A stretch of DNA of 61,344 bases from Endomicrobium sp. (GCA_031263865.1 JAISEY010000003.1:1-61344); one strand, 5' to 3'; positions 51,591 to 61,151 are shown, counted from the stretch's first letter. Notes: generated by a model from the letters alone, not told the origin. Translations and numbers: made by a program.

Positions 51591-52242
51591 AAAAAAGTGA
51601 TTTCATTTTTTTTATATTACAAAAATTTGAAAAAATATAATTTCCACTAATTAATACGTTTGCACCAGCTTTAATACATACTTTTGAAGTATTATAATCT
51701 ATCCCACCATCAACACCTATAAGACAACTGTAGTTATTTTTATCAATAATGCTTCTTATTTCTTTTATTTTACAAACAGCATCTTTTATAAAAAGTTGTC
51801 CTGAAAAACCTGGATTAACAGTCATTATAAGAATCAAATTAATATAAGGCAATAATTCTTTTACAAAAGAAACTGATGTTTTAGGATTTAATGCGATTCC
51901 AACATTAATACCAGAAGAAGTTATTTTTTTAAAAAGCTTTATTTTATCACATTCAGTCTCAATATGGAAAGTTATCAAATTTGCTCCATCTTTTTTGAAA
52001 TCAATCCAATATTTCTCTGGATTTGTTATCATCAAATGAACATCAATAAATAAATTTGTAATTTTTCTTATAGATCTTATAATTTCATGGCAAATTCCAA
52101 TATTTGGAACAAAATGTCCATCCATTACATCAATATGAATCCAATCTGTTCCAAATTTTTCTAAAGTTTTTATATTATCAGATAAACAAGAAAAATCAGC
52201 AGATATTATAGATGAAGAAATAATTTTTTTTTTTAATATCAT
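51577..52242 (-). CDS. rpe: Ribulose-phosphate 3-epimerase
   Basis: A 221-residue TIM-barrel enzyme of the pentose phosphate pathway. It has SSSIISADF at the start, the metal-site motif WIHIDVMDGHFVPN, DVHLMI, IALNPKT, MTVNPGFSGQ and GVDGGI. All expected catalytic residues (two histidines and two aspartates) are present. The PASTA gene upstream and the amidase downstream are on the same strand. Confidence 0.96.
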   Translation of the reverse strand: MILKKKIISSSIISADFSCLSDNIKTLEKFGTDWIHIDVMDGHFVPNIGICHEIIRSIRKITNLFIDVHLMITNPEKYWIDFKKDGANLITFHIETECDKIKLFKKITSSGINVGIALNPKTSVSFVKELLPYINLILIMTVNPGFSGQLFIKDAVCKIKEIRSIIDKNNYSCLIGVDGGIDYNTSKVCIKAGANVLISGNYIFSNFCNIKKMKSLFYENI

Positions 52243-52296
52243 AATTATTATATAAATTATATTGTTTGTAAATTATTTTATAGAAATCAAATATAA

Positions 52297-52827
52297 CTAT
52301 ACATTATAAAAACCATCAGAAACAACAATATTTATAATCGTATTTTTATTAACAATCGTTTCAGGATTTATATCCTGATAAATTACAACATCTTTGTCAA
52401 AGTTATTAGAATATCTCCTTGAAATATTTCCAATAATTAAAGAAAAACGTTTCAAAATTATCTCAGCTGAACGAATACTACGACCTATTAAATTTGGAAC
52501 GCAAACAGTTTCATTCCCATTGCTTATTACTACTTTAACAATCTTTCCTTCATTAACAATAATTCCAGCAATAGGATCTTGTCTTAAAATTATTCCGGAA
52601 GGATATATATCGCTAAATTCATAAGAACTGTATGTTAATCCAATTTTATACAATTTAGTTTTCTCAAGCGCAGAATATAAATTCTTACCAACAAAGTTAG
52701 GAATTTTAACTTTTGTTTTATCATGTACAAGTGATTCCATTATGATATTTACTGAAACATATAATGAAACACAAACAATTATAAAAAATAATAATATACA
52801 TATTCTCTTTACTGTAACTGTTTTCAT
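52297..52827 (-). CDS. Membrane-anchored PASTA-domain protein
   Basis: A 176-residue protein with an N-terminal transmembrane helix (residues about 7-29) and two extracytoplasmic PASTA repeats. The first is VKIPNFVGKNLYSALEKT...RQDPIAGIIVNEGKIVKVVISNG. The second is VCVPNLIGRSIRSAEIILK...YQDINPETIVNKNTIINIVVSDG. There is no kinase domain. PASTA repeats bind peptidoglycan or its fragments, so a cell-wall sensing or scaffolding role is likely. Stand-alone PASTA proteins next to rpe are seen in several phyla. Confidence 0.88.
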   Translation of the reverse strand: MKTVTVKRICILLFFIIVCVSLYVSVNIIMESLVHDKTKVKIPNFVGKNLYSALEKTKLYKIGLTYSSYEFSDIYPSGIILRQDPIAGIIVNEGKIVKVVISNGNETVCVPNLIGRSIRSAEIILKRFSLIIGNISRRYSNNFDKDVVIYQDINPETIVNKNTIINIVVSDGFYNV

Positions 52828-52885
52828 ATAAAATTTGATTTTTTTTTAATAATTTTCAATAATAATGAAAGTATAAACAATATAT

Positions 52886-52957
52886 TCCGATGTAGCTCAA
52901 TGGTAGAGCAATCGGCTGTTAACCGGTTGGTTGCTGGTTCGAGTCCAGCCATCGGAG
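52886..52957 (+). tRNA. tRNA-Asn (GUU)
   Basis: Plus-strand cloverleaf with acceptor TCCGATG/CATCGGA, anticodon loop CTGTTAA (anticodon GTT), T arm GCTGG/CCAGC and discriminator G as usual for asparagine. CCA is not encoded. It is isolated between the PASTA gene and rpsI. Confidence 0.96.
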
Positions 52958-53026
52958 TTTATAATTCTTCTTAGCATTTTGTATATAATTTTATATAAGA
53001 TACATAAAATAATTTTATAATAACTG

Positions 53027-53419
53027 CTATCTCTTAGAGTATTGAAAACGTTTTCTTGCTTTTACTCTACCAGCCTTTTTTCTTTCAACCATTCTTGAAT
53101 CTCTTGTTAATAAATTTTTTTTCTTCAATAAAGACTTTAAAGATTCATTAAGTTTTAAAATTGCTCTAGATAATCCAAGAGAAATTGCCCCAGCTTGCCC
53201 AGTTATACCTCCACCACGAACATTAATATAAAAGTCATATTTGAGAATACCACAAACAGATATTGGACTTAAAACTATATTTTTATGTCTTATCAATCCA
53301 CAAAAAAAATCATCTAAAGTCTTACCATTTATGCTAATTTTACCTACCCCATCACAAACACTCACTCTAGCAACAGAATTTTTTCTACGTCCTACAGTTG
53401 TACAAAAAAAATTGTTCAC
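53027..53419 (-). CDS. rpsI: 30S ribosomal protein S9
   Basis: A 130-residue S9 with GRRKNSVARV near the N terminus, the core NVRGGGITGQAGAISLGLSRAI and the invariant basic tail ending QYSKR that contacts P-site tRNA. The start is GTG, one base after the rplM stop. The ribosome site AGGGAG lies inside the last rplM codons, so translation is coupled. Confidence 0.97.
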   Translation of the reverse strand: MNNFFCTTVGRRKNSVARVSVCDGVGKISINGKTLDDFFCGLIRHKNIVLSPISVCGILKYDFYINVRGGGITGQAGAISLGLSRAILKLNESLKSLLKKKNLLTRDSRMVERKKAGRVKARKRFQYSKR

Positions 53420-53420
53420 A

Positions 53421-53864
53421 TTATCTCCCTATAGTTTTTTCAAAATGAACATTATGTATATTGTTGTCATCATTAAGTATTTTTAATCTTTTAATTTGCT
53501 TGTCAGCAAGTTTATTTTTTGGTAACATTCCTTTAACAGATAAAAATAAAACTTTTTTTGAATTTTTTAACATTAAAGTACTATATGGAATAATTTTTAC
53601 TCCTCCAGGATAATTTGAATGAGTAAAATATTTCTTTTGATAAAATTTTTTACCAGTTAAAACAATTTTATCTGAATTGATAACAACAACAAAATCTCCA
53701 CAATCAATATGACTTGAATAAAATTTTTTGTTTTTACCCAATAAAATACAAGAAATTTCTACAGATAGTCTACCCAAAATCTTATTACTAGCATCAATTA
53801 AATGCCATTTTCTTTTTTCGAAAACATCTTTTCTAGGTAAATAACTACATCTATTGCTTATCAT
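53421..53864 (-). CDS. rplM: 50S ribosomal protein L13
   Basis: About 147 residues with family motifs WHLIDASNKILGRLS, GDFVVVINSDKIVLTGKK and VKGMLPKNKLADKQIKRLKI. The ATG at 53864 is preferred to a GTG at 53873 because GGGG then lies 8 bases upstream. First gene of the rplM-rpsI operon, with a promoter at 53901-53928 and a palindrome just upstream of that. Confidence 0.96.
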   Translation of the reverse strand: MISNRCSYLPRKDVFEKRKWHLIDASNKILGRLSVEISCILLGKNKKFYSSHIDCGDFVVVINSDKIVLTGKKFYQKKYFTHSNYPGGVKIIPYSTLMLKNSKKVLFLSVKGMLPKNKLADKQIKRLKILNDDNNIHNVHFEKTIGR

Positions 53865-53900
53865 ACAATACACCCCATGTAATTCTAATATAATAAACGA

Positions 53901-53928
53901 ATTATATAATATTTGAATATAATAACAA
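53901..53928 (-). promoter_or_regulatory. Promoter of rplM-rpsI
   Basis: On the minus strand, -35 TTGTTA (53923-53928), 16-base spacer and a perfect -10 TATAAT (53901-53906). Start near 53894 gives a leader of about 30 bases. The remaining gene-free DNA to 54078 is AT-rich with no other recognisable element besides the adjacent palindrome. Confidence 0.5.
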
Positions 53929-53931
53929 AAC

Positions 53932-53948
53932 GTAATACGCGTTATTAC
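53932..53948. promoter_or_regulatory. Palindromic site upstream of the rplM promoter (possible operator)
   Basis: GTAATA and TATTAC form 6-base inverted arms around a 5-base CG-rich centre. The site lies 3 bases upstream of the -35 element. The CGCG core stands out in an otherwise almost pure A/T intergenic region. It could bind a dimeric regulator. No protein can be named. Confidence 0.35.
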
Positions 53949-54078
53949 ACAATTATATATTTCTTGTATTATATAATAAAATAATAAATAATTTTTTTAA
54001 AAATATTAAATACAATAATTTTATCTAACATTAATTTAGAACTCTTAAAAATAATATTTGTTGTTTCATTAAAAATTT

Positions 54079-55470
54079 TTACATTTTATTTTTATTTTTT
54101 ATTGCTATTGAATTGTAATGTTCGTTATCAATTATTTCATATCCTTTTTTATTAATTATATCTCTTAATTTATCTGCTTCAATCCAATTTTTATTTTTCC
54201 TTGCTTCATCTCTTTTTTTTAGTATATTTTGCAAATCTTCATCAAGTTTTTTATATTTTGGCAATACAATACCAAGAGAATTTTCTAAAAACTTTTCAAA
54301 AAGATTTTTTAATTGTGAAAGTCTTTTTTTGTTTGAACAATAAATTTCATTTAATATAATATTTTTTAATTTATGAACATAAGATAAAGCTATTTCAGAG
54401 TTAAAATCTTTATCAAGAGAATTTAAAAATTTATTATTTAAATTTTTTAAATCATTGTCAATAATATTAAAAACAGATTCATTAACACATTGACAAAGTT
54501 TTAAATAAGTCTCATCTATTATTGATAAAGTATTTTTTGCAGAATCAAGCCCATTATAAGAAAAATTTAACGGCATTGAATAACGTTGTGTTAAAAGATA
54601 ATAACGAATTATACGTGGTTCATATTTTTTAAAAATTTCTTTTAAAGAAAAAAAATTATTTAAAGATTTTGACATTTTTTCTTTATTAACAGTAATAAAA
54701 CCATTATGTATCCAATATTTCACAAAACACTTCCCAGTAATAGCTTCACTCTGCGCAATTTCATTTTCATGATGTGGAAATATTAAATCCTGTCCTCCAC
54801 CATGTATATCTATTGTTTCTCCCAATAAACTTAATATAATAGCAGAACATTCTATATGCCATCCTGGTCTACCTTTGCCCCAAGGACTCTCCCATCCAAC
54901 ATCTTCTTCCCCTATGTTCTTCCACAAAACAAAATCGTAATATGTTTTTTTTTTATCAGATTTGGCAATTCTTGATCCAATTTTTAAACTATCTAATTTT
55001 ATTTTTGACAATATACCATAATTTTTTATTTTCATAACAGAAAAATATACATCGCCATTAATTTCATAAGCAATCCCAATATCAATAAGCTTTTTTATAA
55101 AAAAAATAATTTCGTTAATCATTCCTGTAACACGAGGATATTTTTCTGCTCTTAAAATATTAAGTTTATCAGTTTGTTCAAAATAATCAATTATGAAAAT
55201 ATTTGCAAGTTCATATGGATCTATTTTTTTTTCTTTAGCTTTTTCTATAATTTTGTCATCAATATCTGTAAAATTTTGGATATGTTTTACTTTATATCCT
55301 CTATTTAACAAATGTCTTTTTATAATATCAAAGACAACATATACTCTTGCATGACCTAAATGAATTTCATCATAAGGTGTTATACCACAAACATACATTG
55401 AAACAAAATTTTTATTATTAGGTTTGAATTCTTCAAGTTTCCCAGATAATGTATTATTAATTTTTATCAC
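54079..55470 (-). CDS. cysS: Cysteinyl-tRNA synthetase
   Basis: About 463 residues. It has the class I HIGH motif as HLGHA, the zinc-site cysteine in YVCGITPYDE with the later GWHIECSA and HHENE, and KMSKSLNN. The start is taken as GTG at 55470 because GAGG lies 6 bases upstream. A TTG 12 bases earlier overlaps that ribosome site and is less likely. It charges tRNA-Cys. It follows ispF on the same strand, a cysS-ispF-ispD association seen in many bacteria. Confidence 0.95.
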   Translation of the reverse strand: MIKINNTLSGKLEEFKPNNKNFVSMYVCGITPYDEIHLGHARVYVVFDIIKRHLLNRGYKVKHIQNFTDIDDKIIEKAKEKKIDPYELANIFIIDYFEQTDKLNILRAEKYPRVTGMINEIIFFIKKLIDIGIAYEINGDVYFSVMKIKNYGILSKIKLDSLKIGSRIAKSDKKKTYYDFVLWKNIGEEDVGWESPWGKGRPGWHIECSAIILSLLGETIDIHGGGQDLIFPHHENEIAQSEAITGKCFVKYWIHNGFITVNKEKMSKSLNNFFSLKEIFKKYEPRIIRYYLLTQRYSMPLNFSYNGLDSAKNTLSIIDETYLKLCQCVNESVFNIIDNDLKNLNNKFLNSLDKDFNSEIALSYVHKLKNIILNEIYCSNKKRLSQLKNLFEKFLENSLGIVLPKYKKLDEDLQNILKKRDEARKNKNWIEADKLRDIINKKGYEIIDNEHYNSIAIKNKNKM

Positions 55471-55497
55471 AATAAACCTCAAAATATTAACTGCAAT

Positions 55498-55971
55498 TTA
55501 TTTTTTTATTATTGAAGATATTACAATTGCACATATAGCATTTCCACGACCTATAAACCCAGTTTTCTCATTTGTAGTAGCCTTTATAGATATTCTTTTT
55601 TTATTTAATTTTATTATTTTCGAAATATTGTTTTTAATTTCGTCAACAAAATAACAAATTTTTGGTTTTTCAGCAATAACAGTTATATCAACATTGTTAG
55701 CAAAAAAATTCATAGTTTTTAATTTAACATAAATTAATTTTAACAAATATATACTTTTAATATTTTTATATTTTAAATCAGTATTTGGGAAAAAATATCC
55801 TATATCATTTAATCCTGCAGCACCAAGAAAACTATCAATTAATGCATGTATAACAACATCAGCATCACTGTGCCCAATAAGACCAACATCACTTTCAATA
55901 TTTACTCCTCCTAATATCAATTTTCTACCTTTTTTAAGTCTATGAATATCATAGCCAAGTCCAACATACAT
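55498..55971 (-). CDS. ispF: 2-C-methyl-D-erythritol 2,4-cyclodiphosphate synthase
   Basis: A 157-residue enzyme of the non-mevalonate isoprenoid pathway. Motifs are [12 protein letters not shown], the zinc site [19 protein letters not shown]-like [12 protein letters not shown] and the C-terminal [17 protein letters not shown]. Its start shares one base with the ispD stop (TAATG), so the two are translationally coupled. Confidence 0.96.
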   Translation of the reverse strand: MYVGLGYDIHRLKKGRKLILGGVNIESDVGLIGHSDADVVIHALIDSFLGAAGLNDIGYFFPNTDLKYKNIKSIYLLKLIYVKLKTMNFFANNVDITVIAEKPKICYFVDEIKNNISKIIKLNKKRISIKATTNEKTGFIGRGNAICAIVISSIIKK

Positions 55972-56678
55972 TATTTTGTAATCTCCAAAAATTTTTTATT
56001 AAATAAAGAATGTTTATGTTTTAAAATAATTTTTGCTAATAAAAAATCTTTTTTTGTTGTTATTTTAAGATTTAGAAACCTTGTTTCAACAGTAGAAATT
56101 TTAAGATTTAAAAATTTTTCTATAAGTTGAGAATCATCAGTAATACATTTTTTTAATGTTTTTGCTACAGAATAAACTTGTTTTAAAATATTAAATTTAA
56201 ATATTTGTGGTGTTTGTGCTTTTCTTAAAAAATCTCTATTTAAAGTCTTTAACACTTGGCCATTATTAGATATAGACTTAACCGTATCTTCTATTTTTTC
56301 AACTGCGATAGCAGCTCCTGTTTTTTTTGCTTCTTTTAGAACATTCAAAACATCTATTTTTGATATAAGAGGTCTTGAAGCATCATGAATTGCAACAAAA
56401 TCAATGTCTTTCCTAACAATAGAAAGCCCATTTTTAATAGAATTCAATCTTTCTTTACCACCAGCAATATAATCAAACAATCCAATATATTTTTTGAATA
56501 TTCTAACCATTTTAACAGGTACTACAACAATAATTTGTTTAAATTTTTTTATTGATTTAAATACATTAACACTATATAAAAATATTGGTATCCCATCAAT
56601 TTTTAAAAATTGTTTGCTAATTTTACTACCGAATCTGTTTCCTGAACCCGCTGCCACTATTATTGCAGCACATTTCAT
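55971..56678 (-). CDS. ispD: 2-C-methyl-D-erythritol 4-phosphate cytidylyltransferase
   Basis: A 235-residue nucleotidyltransferase of the same pathway as ispF. Visible are [42 protein letters not shown] and RAQTPQ-like [11 protein letters not shown] strong AGGAG site precedes the ATG. Products feed undecaprenyl phosphate for the wall made by PBP1A. It is divergent from the cardiolipin synthase gene. The 56679-56839 spacer is AT-rich with no clear promoter. Confidence 0.95.
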   Translation of the reverse strand: MKCAAIIVAAGSGNRFGSKISKQFLKIDGIPIFLYSVNVFKSIKKFKQIIVVVPVKMVRIFKKYIGLFDYIAGGKERLNSIKNGLSIVRKDIDFVAIHDASRPLISKIDVLNVLKEAKKTGAAIAVEKIEDTVKSISNNGQVLKTLNRDFLRKAQTPQIFKFNILKQVYSVAKTLKKCITDDSQLIEKFLNLKISTVETRFLNLKITTKKDFLLAKIILKHKHSLFNKKFLEITK

Positions 56679-56839
56679 TTTTACTACTCCTATACAAAAT
56701 AAAATATAAATACAAAATTTTATAACTAAAAAAGTTATTTAATAATTTAAATGTTATATTATTATTAACAATAAGTAAATCTTTTTTCTTTCTTTTTTTT
56801 TTGCTAAAATAGCTATACAATTTAAAGAATACGTAAATA

Positions 56840-58300
56840 ATGAACAATATATTTTTTAACTTAACTAGTTTTATAAATTTTGATCTAAAAACACTGTTAA
56901 CAACAATTATTTATATTACGCTATCAATATTAACAAGTATACATATACTACTTAATAAAGATGATGTAAACAGTGCTGGTGGATGGATAGCATTAGTTTT
57001 TTTATCTCCATTTATAGGGACTATATTATATATTTTTTTAGGAATTAATAGAGTAAAAAGAAAAGGATTTAGATTAAGAAAAACTAAAAATTTATTTGAA
57101 AAATGTAATTTCAATAAAGATAATATCTTAAATAATTTACAAACAAATCACAAGCAACTTATAGTTTTTGGATACAACGTATATCAACAAAATTTTACTT
57201 TTGGAAATGTTATAAATCCATTGCAAAATGGTACTGAAGCATATCCAGAAATGTTAAAAGAAATAAAAAACTCAAAAAAAGAGATTTTAATTTCAAGTTA
57301 CATTTTTGACTATGATAATGAAACAAAAAAATTTATCGAAAATTTTAAAATTGCTATAAAAAATGGAGTTAAAATAAAAATTTTAATTGATGGGATAGGT
57401 AGTCTAAAATTTTTTCATCGTTCTATAGAAAAAAAACTTGCAAAAATAAATGGATTAGAATTTGCTATATTTTTGCCACCACAAATACCAATAACACTTC
57501 CTTTTGTAAACTTAAGAAATCACAGAAAAATTATAATAATTGATGGTAAAATAGCATTTTTCGGTGGAATGAATTTATCTAAACATAATGTTTTAATAAA
57601 CGATTTAAAAAATGGCATTTTAGATCTAACATTTAAAATAGAAGGCCCAGTAATAGAGCAAATAATTGAAGTTTTTAAAAGTGATTGGGAATTTACAACT
57701 GGCAAAACAATCAATTCAAAATACAATATTGATAAAAATTTTAAAATCTCAGAAATTCCAGCAAGAATAATACAAGATGGGCCAGATAATAAAACAGGAT
57801 CAATTGAATTAATAATACATGGAGCAATAAACAGTGCAACAAAAAAAATTTTAATAGTAACTCCATATTTTCTTCCAGAGAATAATATTTTAACAGCAAT
57901 ACAAATAGCTGCAATGAAAAACATAAATGTTGAAATAATAATACCAAAAAAAAGTGACTGTTATTTTATAAATTTAGCAACTGAAGCAAATTTTATAAAA
58001 CTTTTAAATTGTGGTGTAAAAATTTATCAAACTAATCTCCCTTTTGACCATAGTAAAATTTTTATAGTAGATGATGAATGGATTTTTGTTGGATCATCAA
58101 ATTGGGACGTAAGAAGTTTTAAACTTAATTTTGAATCAAATATAGAAATTTTTAGTAAAAGTTTAGCAAAAAAATTAACAGATATTGCTGAAGAGAAAAA
58201 AAAAAATGCAAAACAAGTAACAATAAATGAATATAAAAATATCCCATTAATAAAACGTATTAGAAATAATGCATGTAGATTATTAACACCATATAGTTAA
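56840..58300 (+). CDS. cls: Cardiolipin synthase (PLD family)
   Basis: A 486-residue membrane enzyme with two N-terminal hydrophobic segments (residues about 17-37 and 46-68, the latter GGWIALVFLSPFIGTILYIFLG). Two phospholipase-D HKD motifs follow: HRKIIIIDGKIAFFGGMN and HSKIFIVDDEWIFVGSSN. It condenses phosphatidylglycerol into cardiolipin. First gene of a plus-strand run whose next members are nucleic-acid enzymes. Confidence 0.93.
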   Translation: MNNIFFNLTSFINFDLKTLLTTIIYITLSILTSIHILLNKDDVNSAGGWIALVFLSPFIGTILYIFLGINRVKRKGFRLRKTKNLFEKCNFNKDNILNNLQTNHKQLIVFGYNVYQQNFTFGNVINPLQNGTEAYPEMLKEIKNSKKEILISSYIFDYDNETKKFIENFKIAIKNGVKIKILIDGIGSLKFFHRSIEKKLAKINGLEFAIFLPPQIPITLPFVNLRNHRKIIIIDGKIAFFGGMNLSKHNVLINDLKNGILDLTFKIEGPVIEQIIEVFKSDWEFTTGKTINSKYNIDKNFKISEIPARIIQDGPDNKTGSIELIIHGAINSATKKILIVTPYFLPENNILTAIQIAAMKNINVEIIIPKKSDCYFINLATEANFIKLLNCGVKIYQTNLPFDHSKIFIVDDEWIFVGSSNWDVRSFKLNFESNIEIFSKSLAKKLTDIAEEKKKNAKQVTINEYKNIPLIKRIRNNACRLLTPYS

Positions 58301-58327
58301 TTTTTTTTATAAGTGTACAAAAATATT

Positions 58328-59203
58328 ATGAATTTAAAAAAAACTAATTTTACAAATATTCTAGGATGGTCAATATCAAGATATGACAAGTTCTTAATTT
58401 GCAAAAGAAAATATTTTTATGATTATTATTCAAAATTTGATAGTACATTACCATTTGAAAAATTGCAATTTTTAAAAAATTTAACATCTAAACATTTAAT
58501 AATTGGTAACATTGTACATGAAGTAATAAGTGATATATTAAAAAGATACCAAATTAGAACTGAACCAATAAATATAAATAAATTTCTAAAATATCTTTTT
58601 AATATAACAAATAAAAATTATACTACAAAAGTTTTTTTTGAACATTACTATAATAACAAAACAATAGAAATTGATGAAATTTATAAAAAAATATGTTACA
58701 TATCAAAAAATTTTATTAATAGTGAAAAATTTTCTTGGATTAAAGAAAGTGCATTAACAAAAAAAAGTGAATGGATAATAGAACCTCTTTGGTTGGGAGA
58801 AACAATAATAAATAATTATAAAATATTTTGTAAAGTTGATTTTTTGTTTCATATTAATGATAAAATACATATCATTGATTGGAAAACCGGGAAACAAGAT
58901 TTAAAAAAACATAAAAGACAACTAATTGGATATACACTTTGGGCAAATTATAAATATAATAAAAAAGCAATTAACATTGTTCCAAGTATTGTTTACTTAT
59001 ACCCAAAAATTGAAGAAAAAACAGTTAATATAACAGATTCTTTAATTAATAAATTCAAAAACAAAATAAAAATTGAAACTATAAATATGTATGATTATCT
59101 TATTGATATTAATAAAAATATACCAAAGGATAAGGAAGAATTTGAATTAACAAATAATAAATTTTTTTGTAAATATTGTAATTATAAAGAAATATGTGTT
59201 TAA
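58328..59203 (+). CDS. PD-(D/E)XK nuclease with FeS clasp (Cas4/RecB-nuclease-like)
   Basis: A stand-alone nuclease of about 291 residues. The RecB-family pattern is complete: GNIVHEVI with the histidine, the first aspartate in CKVDFLF, IIDWKTGK and QLIGYTLW. Four cysteines fit the FeS-cluster arrangement of Cas4 and AddB: C25 in ICKRKYFYDYY and CKYCNYKEIC at the extreme C terminus. No CRISPR array or cas gene is present. It likely acts on single-stranded or branched DNA. The ATG at 58328 is used. A GTG at 58313 is possible. It starts 27 bases after cls. Confidence 0.82.
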   Translation: MNLKKTNFTNILGWSISRYDKFLICKRKYFYDYYSKFDSTLPFEKLQFLKNLTSKHLIIGNIVHEVISDILKRYQIRTEPININKFLKYLFNITNKNYTTKVFFEHYYNNKTIEIDEIYKKICYISKNFINSEKFSWIKESALTKKSEWIIEPLWLGETIINNYKIFCKVDFLFHINDKIHIIDWKTGKQDLKKHKRQLIGYTLWANYKYNKKAINIVPSIVYLYPKIEEKTVNITDSLINKFKNKIKIETINMYDYLIDINKNIPKDKEEFELTNNKFFCKYCNYKEICV

Positions 59204-59245
59204 TTATAATATTACAACAAAGATTATATTAAGCAGAGGGAAATT

Positions 59246-60424
59246 ATGTTAGTAATTGCTATTATTATTTTTGGACTTCTTTTCCTTGTTTGTATTTTTT
59301 TAATTTATAAAATTAATAAAAAATATATAATAGTATTAAAAGATAATATATTGAAAGAACAAAAAATAGACAACCTGATTAATGATATAAATGATAAATC
59401 AAAGATTAATGATAGTTTAAAAATAGAATTTAAAAATATTGCATCAAAAATATTAGAAGAAAAAAATGAAATTATAATAAATTCAAATAAAATATCTTTA
59501 GAAAATGTTATGGCTCCATTCAAAACAAAAATTGATGAATTTAAGAACAAGATTGACAAACTCCATATATATGAAGCTGAAAAAATGTCAGCATTCCAAA
59601 ATGAATTAGAAAAATTAATGATTCTTAATAAACATGTAAGCGAAGATGCTAATAATTTAACAAACGCTTTAAAATCTGAAAATAAAATACATGGAATGTG
59701 GGGTGAAATAAATCTTGAAAGAATTTTTGAATACATCGGAATGATAAAAGGTATAAATTATACATCACAAAAACAACTTAAAACAAATGACGGTAAAAAT
59801 AAAATTCCTGATTATATAATTAATTTGCCAGAAAAAAAACATGTTATAATAGATGTAAAAACTTCATTAGTTTCATATACAAAATATTATAATTCACAAA
59901 ACGAAACAGAAAAAAAACATTATTTAAAAGAACATTCAATAAGCATGAAAAGACATGTAGACAATTTAATAAAAAAAGAATATATTGAATTGGATTCTAT
60001 TAACAAACCAGAATATATATTAATGTTTGTACCAATAGAAAATGCTATATCTCTTGCTCTTATGGACAATCCAAATTTAATTTCATATGCATTTACACAA
60101 AATATTGTAATTGTTACACCTTCAACTTTATTAATTACATTAAAAACAATTAAACATATATGGCATACAAAGGATCAAGGAGAAAATGTTTTTGAAATAT
60201 CAAAACAAGGTGGATATCTTTACGATAAATTCATAACTTTTATACAAACATTAATAGAAACAGAGAAAAAAATATCTGAAGCAAAAATAAAAATACATGA
60301 AGCAATTAAAAAATTATCAAATTCTGATAAAAAAGGAGACAGTATTTTAGAAAGAGCAAAGAAATTGAAAGAATTAGGAGTGACAACAAAAAAAAATTTA
60401 CCAAAGGAATTTTTGGACAATTAA
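59246..60424 (+). CDS. rmuC: RmuC-family DNA recombination protein
   Basis: A 392-residue protein. An N-terminal transmembrane helix (residues about 2-24) and a long coiled-coil are followed by the RmuC domain: KIHGMWGEINLERIFE, VIIDVKTSLVSYTKYYN, ILMFVPIENAISLAL and VTPSTLLITLKTI. RmuC limits certain DNA rearrangements and has a PD-(D/E)XK-like nuclease fold, with D and K visible in IDVKTS. Strong ribosome site GAGGG. It lies between a Cas4-like nuclease and an RNase H, only 2 bases from the latter. Confidence 0.93.
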   Translation: MLVIAIIIFGLLFLVCIFLIYKINKKYIIVLKDNILKEQKIDNLINDINDKSKINDSLKIEFKNIASKILEEKNEIIINSNKISLENVMAPFKTKIDEFKNKIDKLHIYEAEKMSAFQNELEKLMILNKHVSEDANNLTNALKSENKIHGMWGEINLERIFEYIGMIKGINYTSQKQLKTNDGKNKIPDYIINLPEKKHVIIDVKTSLVSYTKYYNSQNETEKKHYLKEHSISMKRHVDNLIKKEYIELDSINKPEYILMFVPIENAISLALMDNPNLISYAFTQNIVIVTPSTLLITLKTIKHIWHTKDQGENVFEISKQGGYLYDKFITFIQTLIETEKKISEAKIKIHEAIKKLSNSDKKGDSILERAKKLKELGVTTKKNLPKEFLDN

Positions 60425-60426
60425 AA

Positions 60427-61119
60427 ATGACATTATATAAAAAAGAATTACAAATTAGAGCTTTAAAATTAAAAGAAAAATTAAAAAAAAAACATATAGA
60501 ATTAATATTTAACAATACATCATTTAAAGATTATTTATTGAAAATAATAGTAAAAACAAACAATGTTTTTATTGGTAATTTATCTATTTATTATAAACCA
60601 ACAAAAAAAACTTATTTATTAAAGCAACAAATAAAAGACTATAATATAAACAAAATTATAAATATTGTATGGGAAAAATTAAATAATTTCAATATTTATC
60701 CATTTAGAAAAAATATTTATGAAGCATTTGTTGATGGATCGTATTATAATAAAATTGTTGGATATAGTTCTATTATTTACTTAGGTAATAAAATAAAAAC
60801 TAAAATTTCTGGAACAATTTTAAATTCAAAATCAAGACAAATTGAAGGAGAACTAAAATCAGTAATAGAAACAATAAAATGGTGTAATAAAAATATAATA
60901 AAAAACATAAGAATAAATTATGATTATTTGGGTATTGAAAAATTTGCAACTGGAGAATGGAAAGCTAAAAACAAAATATCAATAGAATATAAAAATTTTA
61001 TTAATAATTCAAATATTAATATTGAATGGAGACATATAAACAGTCACACAGGTAATATAAGAAACAATATTGCAGATAATTTAGCAAAAAAAGCAATAGT
61101 AAGACATTCAAAAATTTGA
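60427..61119 (+). CDS. RNase H-family protein with an extra N-terminal domain
   Basis: A 230-residue protein. The C-terminal half is an RNase H fold with a full catalytic set: D103 in AFVDGSYYN, E142 in IEGELKS, D166 in NYDYLG, H207 in NSHTGN and D217 in NNIADNLAKKA. It should cut RNA in RNA-DNA hybrids. The first about 95 residues are not the usual hybrid-binding domain and I do not recognise them. They are lysine-rich. The gene starts 2 bases after rmuC, so the two are surely co-expressed. Confidence 0.82.
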   Translation: MTLYKKELQIRALKLKEKLKKKHIELIFNNTSFKDYLLKIIVKTNNVFIGNLSIYYKPTKKTYLLKQQIKDYNINKIINIVWEKLNNFNIYPFRKNIYEAFVDGSYYNKIVGYSSIIYLGNKIKTKISGTILNSKSRQIEGELKSVIETIKWCNKNIIKNIRINYDYLGIEKFATGEWKAKNKISIEYKNFINNSNINIEWRHINSHTGNIRNNIADNLAKKAIVRHSKI

Positions 61120-61144
61120 CGAAATAAACATGTTTTGATAAAAT
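61116..61144 (+). promoter_or_regulatory. Promoter for the tRNA-Arg/tRNA-His pair
   Basis: -35 TTGACG (61116-61121), 17-base spacer and -10 TAAAAT (61139-61144), with transcription expected to start at the 5' end of tRNA-Arg. The -35 box overlaps the stop codon of the RNase H gene. Confidence 0.6.
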
Positions 61145-61151
61145 TCTTTTT

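Noticed and set aside
58328-59203. cas4 gene of a CRISPR system
   Set aside because: The motifs are Cas4-like, but there is no repeat array, cas1, cas2 or effector gene in the window. Stand-alone family members are common.
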